Shown: positions 51,011 through 58,363 of the stretch, in pieces
Layout: each line of letters starts with the position of its first letter
How positions within the stretch are numbered: position 1 is the first letter of the stretch
NCBI GenBank assembly: GCA_028285415.1
Contig: JANQPF010000023.1
Span: 124,001 to 188,000, forward strand
Source of the DNA: Pseudomonadales bacterium
GTDB lineage: Bacteria; Pseudomonadota; Gammaproteobacteria; Pseudomonadales; Azotimanducaceae
Length of the DNA: 64,000 nucleotides
Direction: 5' to 3'
Notes under the pieces: generated by a model
What the model saw: the letters and a program-made list of their open reading frames with translations, nothing else
Told to the model about the DNA's origin: nothing
Databases searched by the model: none
Made by a program: the position numbers and the translations under genes

Positions 51011-52429
51011 CTACGGCTTGTCGAACTCGATCCAGAGATCACGCACCGACACGATACCCATGGGTGAAGGCCCGGCGCCGTCAATGTCACGCGGCATCTT
51101 GTCCTCGCGGATAACTGGATTCTTCATCGTTGCCGACAAGATCTTCGAGCCCACCACCGTTTCCTGGTGTGAAATCCAAGCGCCCGGACAGAGATGCGGT
51201 CCCACGCCGAATGCCATGTGACTGCAGCGCCCCTCTTTGCGGTAGCCGCTGCGCAGGAGCTTCCCGGAGTAGAGATCTTCACGAAAAATGTTGAACTTCT
51301 CCGGATCTTTGAAGATGCGCTCGTCGTGGTTGGCGGAAAAATCCACCATGTTCATGAGCGAGCCCGCAGGGATGTGCACACCGTGCATCTCGATGTCGAA
51401 GGTGTTGTGCCTGGGTTGACCGCCAATGGATGAGGAGTGGCGGAGCATCTCGTGGAACGCCTTGTCCCAGTTGCTTTCGTCATCGAGCACCGCGGCAAAT
51501 TGGTCCGGATGGCGCAGGAGCAGGCACCACAAATTCATGATTGCGCCGCGGGTCGTTTCGCCCCCACCGCCGACAATCAGCGCAATGTTGGACGTGATTT
51601 CCTCAGTGGACAGAAAGTCGCCGTCAACGCGTGTTTCACAGAGTTTGCTGATGATGTCCTTGCCAACGGGGTTGCCGTCTTTGTCGTAAAGATAAGTCGG
51701 CGCCTTGCGGCGGGCTTCCACGATCCCTTCGACATAATCCTCCAGATGCTGGCGCGCTTCGACGCCCTGCTTGTGGGTCTCGGAACCACCGAGGCCGCTC
51801 ATCATCGAGTTGTACCAGTAGTAAAAGTCGGCCTGCGCTTCCTGGGGAAATCCGAGCACTTCGCAAACCACGCGAATCGGAAACTCGTTGGCGAACATCC
51901 TGCCGAGCTCCACGGTGCGCCGCGCGCCCTCGTCGATGACATACTCGGACCCTGCCGCAGCCGCCTCATCCCACGCGCCAATCATGTCCCGCGCCAGGCG
52001 CTCGATAGCCGGAACCCTGAGCTGCAGGGATTTGCCAACCAGATGCTGCCCGTACAGATTGCGTCGGCGCCGGTGCTCTACGCCGGACAGCTCCAGCTGT
52101 GTGTTTCCCAGGACGCCGCTGGAACTGCCTTTGGGAATCGTGTTGAAACCTTCGTCATCGAAATAACATTCGGTGATGTCGTCGTAGCGCGTCACCCAGT
52201 AACAGTTGTGCAGTTTGTCATGGTAAACCGGGTAATGGTCCCTCAGGATCCGGTAGTAGGGGTACGGATTCCTGAAAAACTCCGGGGAGTCGAAAATCCG
52301 TGGATCAATCAGCGGGGTGCCATCCGGTGCGGTGCCCATGTCCACCGCCTCACCTTCCGGCATCAGCGGGAACGGACTGCCCTGCGCAGCCGGCTCGTCA
52401 CTGGTCAGATCGTCAAAGAAACCGTGCAT
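51011..52429 (-). CDS. Cytochrome P450
   Basis: A 472-aa P450, first gene of the triplet: I-helix LIVGGGGETTRG, K-helix HEMLRHSSS, haem loop FGVGPHLCPGAWIS with Cys414. It is longer than usual because of an N-terminal extension of about 40 residues and an insertion around APTYLYDKDGNPVGKD. The terminal FDKP/FDR ends are shared with the P450 at 48387. Its start lies 35 bases from candidate operator A. It leads the eight-gene leftward operon. Confidence 0.94.
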   Translation of the reverse strand: MHGFFDDLTSDEPAAQGSPFPLMPEGEAVDMGTAPDGTPLIDPRIFDSPEFFRNPYPYYRILRDHYPVYHDKLHNCYWVTRYDDITECYFDDEGFNTIPKGSSSGVLGNTQLELSGVEHRRRRNLYGQHLVGKSLQLRVPAIERLARDMIGAWDEAAAAGSEYVIDEGARRTVELGRMFANEFPIRVVCEVLGFPQEAQADFYYWYNSMMSGLGGSETHKQGVEARQHLEDYVEGIVEARRKAPTYLYDKDGNPVGKDIISKLCETRVDGDFLSTEEITSNIALIVGGGGETTRGAIMNLWCLLLRHPDQFAAVLDDESNWDKAFHEMLRHSSSIGGQPRHNTFDIEMHGVHIPAGSLMNMVDFSANHDERIFKDPEKFNIFREDLYSGKLLRSGYRKEGRCSHMAFGVGPHLCPGAWISHQETVVGSKILSATMKNPVIREDKMPRDIDGAGPSPMGIVSVRDLWIEFDKP

Positions 52430-52463
52430 TGTTCTCCCCCGGATTTGCGCGCGCCACGCAAAA

Positions 52464-52479
52464 TTGTAGTAAGGTCCAG
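52464..52479. promoter_or_regulatory. Candidate TetR-type operator A
   Basis: TTGTAGTAAGGTCCAG lies between the divergent P450 operon (start 52429) and the ferredoxin-TetR pair (start 52591). Ten of sixteen positions are invariant among this and the sites at 35128 and 54036. Downstream at 52488 the string TAGACTACTC, shared with the region at 54062, resembles a -10 element (TAGACT) 18 bases after TTGTAG. Confidence 0.6.
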
Positions 52480-52590
52480 TTTTCGATTAGACTACTCTCA
52501 CCATTAGAACAAGGCAATCCTGACGCGCTCCGGTCTATGACAGCGGCGCGCCGCAAGGGCCAGCCAGAAGCGCAACCGGGTCGAGTCAGA

Positions 52591-52893
52591 ATGACATTTG
52601 TTATTGCCAGCGCCTGCATAGACGTCATTGATCAATCGTGCATCGAAGTGTGTCCCGTCGACTGTATCTACATCGACGAGGACGAGGATCGAATGTGCTA
52701 CATCGAACCCGACGAGTGCATCGATTGCGCCGTCTGCGAAGCGGCCTGCCCCGTTGGCGCAATTTTCCGGGATGAAGACCTGCCGAACGAGGCGAGCGAG
52801 TTTCTGGAAATCAACGCGCTTTACTTCAAGGACAAAGACGCCGCGCGGGCGCGCGTCGAGCAGATCATGTCGGACGGCGTCTCGGTGACCTGA
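52591..52893 (+). CDS. fdxA: 7Fe-type ferredoxin (3Fe-4S/4Fe-4S)
   Basis: A 100-aa ferredoxin starting MTFVIASACIDV. Cysteines are at 9, 17, 21 and 25 (first cluster, CIEVCPVDC) and 43, 46, 49 and 53 (CIDCAVCEAACP), with an extra Cys36. The usual second cysteine of the first motif is Val12, consistent with a [3Fe-4S] cluster. The C-terminal extension (NALYFKDKDAARARVEQI) matches the actinobacterial/FdxA form. It is divergent from the P450 operon and 2 bases before a TetR gene. It may feed electrons to the P450s or Rieske enzymes here. Confidence 0.9.
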   Translation: MTFVIASACIDVIDQSCIEVCPVDCIYIDEDEDRMCYIEPDECIDCAVCEAACPVGAIFRDEDLPNEASEFLEINALYFKDKDAARARVEQIMSDGVSVT

Positions 52894-52895
52894 GT

Positions 52896-53549
52896 ATGGC
52901 TTCCACCGCAACTGCGCGAACCTTGACACCCAACCAGCAGGAACGCCGGCGTCGGATCCTGAGCGCCGCACGCGATCTGGTCGCCGAGCACGGCTACGAC
53001 GGCACCATCATGCGCGACGTGGCCATGCTGGCCAAAGTCTCTCCGACGACGCTCTACAACCTCTACAACACCAAAGACGAGCTGCTGCTGGCGGCGCTGC
53101 GGGAAAGCGTAGCTGAAGGCTGGAATCGCACGGCGGAGGAGTTTCACGAGCTCGGCTTCGATCGCCTGCTGGGTCAGATGCACAACTCGGTGGAGCAGAC
53201 CCGGGAGGAACCGGCTTACGCCAGGGCCATCACCCAGGCGCTACTGCGGGCCAATGAAGGTGATCAGATTGTCGACGTGCTGATTGGCGGTACAACCCGC
53301 GCGATTGTCGTCTCCCTCGAAGCCATGCTCGACAAAGGTGAGCTCAATCCCAGGGCCGACATTCAAAAGCTGGCCGAGACGATGGTCGCCGCATTCTGGT
53401 CGCAGTACATGATGTGGAGCAAAGGCCAGTACAATCTCGACCGGCTGGAGCGCGAGCTCAAGCGCAGCTATCTGTCCCTGCTGTTGCCGGTCTGCCTTGA
53501 TCCGTTGGAGCAGAAGATCGCGAAGGAGCTGAACGGCTTTCTGATCTGA
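52896..53549 (+). CDS. TetR family regulator, likely controller of the P450 regulon
   Basis: A 217-aa repressor. Helix-turn-helix at about residues 15-65: RRRRILSAARDLVAEHGYDG, then the recognition helix region KVSPTTLYNLYNTKDELLLAAL. The C-terminal helical domain would bind the inducer. It is co-transcribed with the ferredoxin and lies between operators A and B, 432 bases and 487 bases away respectively. A repressor controlling its own divergent promoter and a neighbouring one is the usual TetR arrangement, so it is the best candidate for the shared 16-bp dyad. This is inference. Confidence 0.9.
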   Translation: MASTATARTLTPNQQERRRRILSAARDLVAEHGYDGTIMRDVAMLAKVSPTTLYNLYNTKDELLLAALRESVAEGWNRTAEEFHELGFDRLLGQMHNSVEQTREEPAYARAITQALLRANEGDQIVDVLIGGTTRAIVVSLEAMLDKGELNPRADIQKLAETMVAAFWSQYMMWSKGQYNLDRLERELKRSYLSLLLPVCLDPLEQKIAKELNGFLI

Positions 53550-53561
53550 CGACTCGCTGCG

Positions 53562-54011
53562 TCAGAACTCCCTGAGACCGTAGAACTGGCGTTTCGGCCA
53601 GAGGAAATCGATGCGGGTGAGATGGATTCGCCAGCGCCCGTCGACCTTTTTATACACATCGTCGTAGATGCCGTAGAGGCCAAGCGGATTGTCCGAGCCT
53701 TCCGACGTAAAGAGATCATGCAGGTACCAGCGCCCGTTCGCCGTGGTCTCGTCGATGAGCCTGATCCACGGGTTGGTCACCGAGTGCAGCACCGCAAACG
53801 GCGGTCCCTCCTGGGCCATATACCCCGCGAAGTTGGTTCTGATCTGCTCTTTCCCGACCCAGTCGCCGCCATAGTCCGGACCGAACTCGCAGACGGCGTC
53901 GTCGGTAAACAGATCCACCAGCCCTTCCAGGTTTTTACCATCGAAGAAGTGGCTGTACATGATGCGCAGCTCCTTGATGGTCTCTTTTTCGAGCATTTCC
54001 TCGAGCGTCAT
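53562..54011 (-). CDS. NTF2-like (SnoaL-type) protein
   Basis: A 149-aa alpha+beta barrel protein: KETIKELRIMYSHFFDGKNLEGLVDLF, then DDAVCEFGPDYGGDWVGKEQI, and KKVDGRWRIHLTRIDFLWP. It is the type found beside ring-hydroxylating and P450 genes; dehydratase or isomerase activity is possible. I chose the ATG at 54011; a GTG two codons earlier (54017) is closer to the GGGGGAGG ribosome site. It converges with the TetR gene (12-base gap) and diverges from the P450 at 54132 across operator B. Confidence 0.82.
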   Translation of the reverse strand: MTLEEMLEKETIKELRIMYSHFFDGKNLEGLVDLFTDDAVCEFGPDYGGDWVGKEQIRTNFAGYMAQEGPPFAVLHSVTNPWIRLIDETTANGRWYLHDLFTSEGSDNPLGLYGIYDDVYKKVDGRWRIHLTRIDFLWPKRQFYGLREF

Positions 54012-54035
54012 GGTCACCGCCACCTCCCCCGGTTT

Positions 54036-54051
54036 TTGTACCACGGTCCAC
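54036..54051. promoter_or_regulatory. Candidate TetR-type operator B
   Basis: TTGTACCACGGTCCAC lies in the 120-base divergent region between the NTF2-like gene and a P450. It contains the full left half-site TTGTACC of the inferred palindrome TTGTACC-NN-GGTACAA. The string TAGACTACTC follows at 54062-54071, as at operator A. There it forms the short palindrome AGTAG-A-CTACT. Confidence 0.6.
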
Positions 54052-54131
54052 AAATTTCAAGTAGACTACTCCGCTCACCCAGCGTTGACAACAACACCGA
54101 TTCGATAGATTTTGGGCTCAGGGGAGAAGTC

Positions 54132-55499
54132 ATGAGCAAACAACCGTACGAGACCATCGTACCCGACTCGCTGGACGGCATTAATTTTCTCGACTCGGGG
54201 CTGCAGAACTGCCCCTACCATGCCTACCAGCAGCTGCGCGACGAAGCGCCGGTCTGGGTCGATCCGATCACCGGCTTTTACGTCATCACCCGGTTCGAAG
54301 ACCTGCGTGACGTTCTGCTGGATCCTGCGCACTATCTGAACAGCATGTCCGGCGGCCAGGGCGGCAGCCGCGACCGCTTGAACGCGGAGCGCGCCGAACG
54401 CATGCACCAGCTGTACAAGGAGAAAGGCTGGGTCCCGGCGCCTACGCTCGCCGGCCGCGACGATCCCAATCACAAACAGATGCGCGCGATGTTCAACGAG
54501 GCGTTCCGTCCCAAGAAGATCAACGCCATGGACCCATTCGTCCGCGACACCGCCTACAAGCTCATCGACGCGTTCGTCGATGACGGTAAATGCGACTGGG
54601 TGAAGCAATACGCCGTGCCTCTACCGCTCATTGTGATCGGCCAGCAGATGGGCGTTCCGGAAGAGGATATCTGGCGCATCAAAGCCTGGACCGACGCGTG
54701 GGTGCAGCGTCTGGGCATGATGCAGTCCGAGGAAGAGGAGCAGTGGTCGGTAGAGATGGAAATCGAGGCACAGCACTACTTCCAGCCGAAGTTCGAACGC
54801 CTGCGCGAGACGCCGGACGACACGCTGCTCTCCGAGATGGTCAACCGGGTGATTCCCGAGTGGGACCGCCCGCTCAACGACAACGAGCTCCACGCCGAAA
54901 TGATGGCCGACACCTTTGTAGGCGGGTCCGAGACCACCACCAACGCCATCGCGTACGGCATGAAGCTCCTGATCGAAAACCCTCAGGTGTGGCAGCAGCT
55001 GAAATCCGCTCCGGACAAATACCTCAAGACGTTCTGCGAAGAAGTTGTACGCCTCGAGGGTCCGGTGCAGGGTCTTTTCCGGATGGCTGCCGAAGACATT
55101 GAACTCCACGGCGTGACGATACCCAAAGGTGCCATGATCAACGTGCGCTATGCCGCCGCCAATCGCGACGAGCGCGAATTCGAGTGTCCGGCTGAGCTCG
55201 ATCTCGATCGAAATAAACCCGGACGCCACCTCGGCTACGGATCCGGCGTGCACCACTGCCTGGGCGCACCGCTGGCGCGCCGCGAGCTGTACTGGGCGTT
55301 TCGGGCGCTGATTGATCGTGTCGACGACATGCGCTTCACTGACGGCGCCAACGACTTTACTGTGGCGCCGAGCTTTTCACTCAGGGCCCTCAAAGAACTG
55401 CACATCGAGTTTGACGCAAAAGCGCCCGCCGATCGAATAGACCCCAACCAGATTGACGCCGCCGCCGGTGTCTCGGAACTAGGAGACGAAAATGGCTGA
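54132..55499 (+). CDS. Cytochrome P450
   Basis: A 455-aa P450: I-helix TFVGGSETTTNA, K-helix EEVVRLEGP, haem loop YGSGVHHCLGAPLARRE with Cys376 (Tyr in place of the first Phe). Start is the ATG at 54132 with GGGGAGAAG upstream; the open frame extends further but crosses the divergent promoter. Its end overlaps the Rieske oxygenase start by 8 bases, so the two oxygenases are co-translated. This implies both act on one substrate. Confidence 0.94.
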   Translation: MSKQPYETIVPDSLDGINFLDSGLQNCPYHAYQQLRDEAPVWVDPITGFYVITRFEDLRDVLLDPAHYLNSMSGGQGGSRDRLNAERAERMHQLYKEKGWVPAPTLAGRDDPNHKQMRAMFNEAFRPKKINAMDPFVRDTAYKLIDAFVDDGKCDWVKQYAVPLPLIVIGQQMGVPEEDIWRIKAWTDAWVQRLGMMQSEEEEQWSVEMEIEAQHYFQPKFERLRETPDDTLLSEMVNRVIPEWDRPLNDNELHAEMMADTFVGGSETTTNAIAYGMKLLIENPQVWQQLKSAPDKYLKTFCEEVVRLEGPVQGLFRMAAEDIELHGVTIPKGAMINVRYAAANRDEREFECPAELDLDRNKPGRHLGYGSGVHHCLGAPLARRELYWAFRALIDRVDDMRFTDGANDFTVAPSFSLRALKELHIEFDAKAPADRIDPNQIDAAAGVSELGDENG

Positions 55500-56847
55500 A
55501 GCCTACAAGGACCTCGATCCGGCCACGATGCCGCGTTCACCGGGCCTGACCTACCAGGATCTTTTGGACACGGATTCCCACGACGTCCCCGACGTCCTGC
55601 GTCTGCAATCGCCCAAGGACATGGGCGTGCGCGAGTATCCAGTGACCCGGTATACCACCAGGGAGTGGCACGACCGGGAGGTTGAGCACCTCTGGAAAAA
55701 AGTCTGGCAGATGGCCTGCCGGGAAGAGGAGATTCCACTCCCGGGCGATCATATGCGTTATGACATCGCCGGTATGTCGTTCCTTGTCGTGCGCACCGAT
55801 GCCGGTGACATCAAAGCGTTTCCAAACGCCTGCCTGCATCGCGGCCGTATGCTGAAAGAGTTCGACGGCAACGCCACGGAGCTGCGCTGTGCATTTCACG
55901 GCTTCGCCTGGCACCTCGACGGCAGCTTCTGCGACATCCCCGCGGACTGGGATTTTGCGCACGTCGACAAGAGCACGTTCAACCTGCCTGAGCTGCCCGT
56001 TGCCACCTGGGAAGGTTTCGTTTTCATCAATCCCGACCAAAACTGCGCCCCGTTCGACGACTTCATCAAAGACCTCGACGAACAGTTCCAGCGCTGGAAA
56101 CCCGCCACGCTTTATAAAGCGGCACACGTGGCCAAGGTGATGCCGTGTAACTGGAAAATCGCCCAGGAAGCGTTCTGCGAGGCGTACCACGTCAACGGCA
56201 CGCACCCACAGATTCTGCGTAGCCTCGGCGATGTAAACAGCCAGGTCGACATCTGGGAAAACTGCGCGCGGGTCATCACACCCGGCGGCACCTCGAGTCC
56301 TCTGCTGGACTATGAAGTGTCCGACCAGGAGGCACTGCGCGCCAATCTGGATCTGCCGCACGACGCCGACGTTCCGGAGATTCCGGAAGGCATGAACCTG
56401 CGGCAATACCTGGCCGAGCGATCACGCGAAAACCTGCGCCCGGTGGCCGGAACGCGGGTCGACGAATACTGCGATGCGGAGCTGGTCGATAGCATCGACT
56501 ACACGCTTTTCCCGAATTTCCACCCCTGGGGCGCCTTCAACGGCATCAACTATCGCTTCCGTCCGAACGGGAACGATCACCGCAGCGCCATCATGGAGTG
56601 CATCATGCTCGCACCTTACGAGGGTGAGCGACCACCGCCCGCACCCGTGGTCTGGCTCGAAGAAGATCAGTCCTGGTCCAGCGCGCTCGGCTTTCTCGGC
56701 AAAGTCTTCGATCAGGACGCGTTCAACATGCCGCGCGTTCAGGAGGGACTCGAATCTACCTATCAGACAGGGGTTGTCCTATCGGGCTACCAGGAGTCCA
56801 AGGTGCGCTGGCTGCATCATAAACTGACCGAATGGGTGGGTGAGTAA
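55492..56847 (+). CDS. Rieske-type oxygenase alpha subunit
   Basis: A 451-aa oxygenase component. Rieske ligands Cys114, His116, Cys133, His136 (CLHRGR and CAFHGF). Mononuclear iron site Glu230, His233, His238 (EAYHVNGTH). The C-terminal region DYTLFPNFHPWGAFNGINYRFRPNG is shared with the paralogue at 18006, from which it differs mainly by lacking the inserted domain. It overlaps the P450 upstream (8 bases) and the 78-aa gene downstream (1 base, TAATG). No reductase is adjacent; the 7Fe ferredoxin at 52591 is a candidate donor. Confidence 0.93.
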   Translation: MAEAYKDLDPATMPRSPGLTYQDLLDTDSHDVPDVLRLQSPKDMGVREYPVTRYTTREWHDREVEHLWKKVWQMACREEEIPLPGDHMRYDIAGMSFLVVRTDAGDIKAFPNACLHRGRMLKEFDGNATELRCAFHGFAWHLDGSFCDIPADWDFAHVDKSTFNLPELPVATWEGFVFINPDQNCAPFDDFIKDLDEQFQRWKPATLYKAAHVAKVMPCNWKIAQEAFCEAYHVNGTHPQILRSLGDVNSQVDIWENCARVITPGGTSSPLLDYEVSDQEALRANLDLPHDADVPEIPEGMNLRQYLAERSRENLRPVAGTRVDEYCDAELVDSIDYTLFPNFHPWGAFNGINYRFRPNGNDHRSAIMECIMLAPYEGERPPPAPVVWLEEDQSWSSALGFLGKVFDQDAFNMPRVQEGLESTYQTGVVLSGYQESKVRWLHHKLTEWVGE

Positions 56848-57083
56848 TGGCCAGTCTGACACATCCTTTCGACCCCGATACGCTCTACGAGCTCGACGGC
56901 GACGGCAATATCAAGATCTCGAACGGGAGCAAGACCGGCATCTTCACCAGAAAGGGGCAGTACATCTCCGGGGATATCAAGCAAGCCGATCCGCAGCTCT
57001 GCGTATGGGTGGGCAACAATCCCGGCGATGCGATGCAGCAGATGAGCGAAGGCGGCACCTCCATCACAGCCAAGCGAACCTGA
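56847..57083 (+). CDS. 78-aa stand-alone homologue of the domain inserted in the Rieske oxygenase at 18006
   Basis: A 78-aa soluble protein, start ATG overlapping the Rieske stop. Residues 3-57 align by eye with residues 285-339 of the Rieske oxygenase at 18006. Matching elements in order: LxHP, YE, GDG, a GxFT turn, G-x2-K-x-A-x-P, and C-x-W-x-G (here KQADPQLCVWVGN, there KDANPHMCLWAGG). I count about 19 identities over about 55 columns with two single-residue gaps. The neighbouring Rieske oxygenase lacks this insertion. It is therefore probably an accessory subunit that docks on that enzyme. The conserved Cys and Trp are candidate functional residues. No known family name comes to mind. Confidence 0.8.
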   Translation: MASLTHPFDPDTLYELDGDGNIKISNGSKTGIFTRKGQYISGDIKQADPQLCVWVGNNPGDAMQQMSEGGTSITAKRT

Positions 57084-57093
57084 GGAGGAGGCC

Positions 57094-57483
57094 ATGCCGC
57101 AATTCATGCTGATTGGGCTGTGTGAGCCGTTGAGCGCGGAAGACCAGGCTGCGTTCGACGAGTGGTTCATTGACCAGCACATCGAAGATACGACCCACTG
57201 CCCGAACTTCGTGCGCGGCCGCGTGTTCAAACTGTCGGGACCGCACCTCGATATCGAAACACCGTCCCGCTATATCTCGTTCTACGAGGTCGAGGCAGAC
57301 TCCTACGAAGAAGCCGAACGCGTGCTCAACGAATGGCAGGCAGACGAAAACGCCTGGCCGGGGCGGATGCGCCACCTGGAGACGATGCAGCGTCTCGGTG
57401 GCGACATTCCCATGAACATCCGCGGCGCAGGGTGGTACGAGCTTCTCGGATCCTTCGACGGACCCGGGCGAAGCGGCGGTTGA
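57094..57483 (+). CDS. Dimeric alpha/beta-barrel (DUF4286/EthD-like) protein
   Basis: A 129-aa protein of the ferredoxin-like dimeric barrel class: FMLIGLCEPLSAEDQAAFDEWFIDQHIED, a middle strand RYISFYEVEADSYEEAERVL, and a helix-rich end. The DEWF-x-H-IED segment is typical of DUF4286/EthD-like proteins, which accompany P450 and Rieske degraders. They may act as small isomerases or chaperones; the role is undefined. AGGAGG precedes the start by 5 bases and it lies 10 bases after the 78-aa gene. It is probably the last gene of the core Rieske operon. Confidence 0.8.
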   Translation: MPQFMLIGLCEPLSAEDQAAFDEWFIDQHIEDTTHCPNFVRGRVFKLSGPHLDIETPSRYISFYEVEADSYEEAERVLNEWQADENAWPGRMRHLETMQRLGGDIPMNIRGAGWYELLGSFDGPGRSGG

Positions 57484-57541
57484 TCTCTTCCCGTTCTGAA
57501 TCCATGCTGAGCTTCACTTACCCATCCGGCCAGGGGACGGA

Positions 57542-58363
57542 GTGGACACAGCACACCAAGCCGCAGATTTCATACGCGCGAACCTGCCGGGTGCCGCACC
57601 ACGCACGCTGATTGTGCTCGGTTCGGGACTCGCCAGTCTCGGCGACGAGCTGGCTGATCACACCGTACTCGAATACGAAGCAATCCCGGGCTTCACGGCC
57701 CCCACGACACCGGGACACGTCGGCGAGCTTGTGCTCGGCAATCTTGCGGACCAGCCAGTGGCGGTCATGAAAGGCAAGATTTTCAGCTTCGAGGCTGCCG
57801 GCATCAACGGTATGCGCGTGCCCATCCGTGCCATGCACCTTCTGGGCGTCGACACGCTGTTCTACTCTGCTTCCGTCGGCAGTCTCATCCCCGAAGCGGA
57901 CGTCGGCGCGTTGGTCATGATTACCGACCACATCAACGCCATGGGCACATCTCCCCTGCTCGGCGAAGACGAGGCGGCCTATGGTGACAAGTTCCCGGAT
58001 ATGGCGGTTGCGTACGACGAAGCGCTGCGCAATCTGGTCCGCAAGATTGCGGACGATCATGCCATCCCGTTGCACGAGGGCATCTACGGTGCGGTGCGTG
58101 GACCCGCGTTCGAAACCCCGGCTGAGGTACGCATGCTGAAGAGCTGGGGCGTGGATGTCGTCGGGATGTCCCTGGTTCCGGAAGCCCTCCTGGCGCGGCA
58201 TTGCGGGATGCGGGTTGTTGCGATTGCCAACGTCACCAATCTGGCGGTGGGTATGTCCACCATCCCGGTCAATCACGAGCAGACGCTGCAGGGCGCTGAG
58301 GAAGCCAAAAAACATCTACGGACCCTCCTCGAAGCTTTCATATCGCGAAGGAACGCTGAGTGA
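57542..58363 (+). CDS. Purine-nucleoside-phosphorylase-like protein with altered phosphate site
   Basis: A 273-aa protein with the PNP (trimeric) fold: GSGLASLGDEL, VRGPAFETPAEVRML, VVGMSLVPEALLARHCGMRV and NVTN followed by NHEQTL. Against human PNP, Ser33, Phe200, Glu201, Met219, Ser220, Asn243 and His257 equivalents are present. The phosphate/sugar site differs: GKIFSFE replaces GRFHMYE (Arg84 to Lys, His86 to Phe), and SASVGS replaces TNAAGG. It may be a hydrolase-like or differently specific member. Start is a GTG at 57542. It overlaps the MFS gene by 4 bases, so transport and processing of one ligand are likely. Confidence 0.83.
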   Translation: MDTAHQAADFIRANLPGAAPRTLIVLGSGLASLGDELADHTVLEYEAIPGFTAPTTPGHVGELVLGNLADQPVAVMKGKIFSFEAAGINGMRVPIRAMHLLGVDTLFYSASVGSLIPEADVGALVMITDHINAMGTSPLLGEDEAAYGDKFPDMAVAYDEALRNLVRKIADDHAIPLHEGIYGAVRGPAFETPAEVRMLKSWGVDVVGMSLVPEALLARHCGMRVVAIANVTNLAVGMSTIPVNHEQTLQGAEEAKKHLRTLLEAFISRRNAE

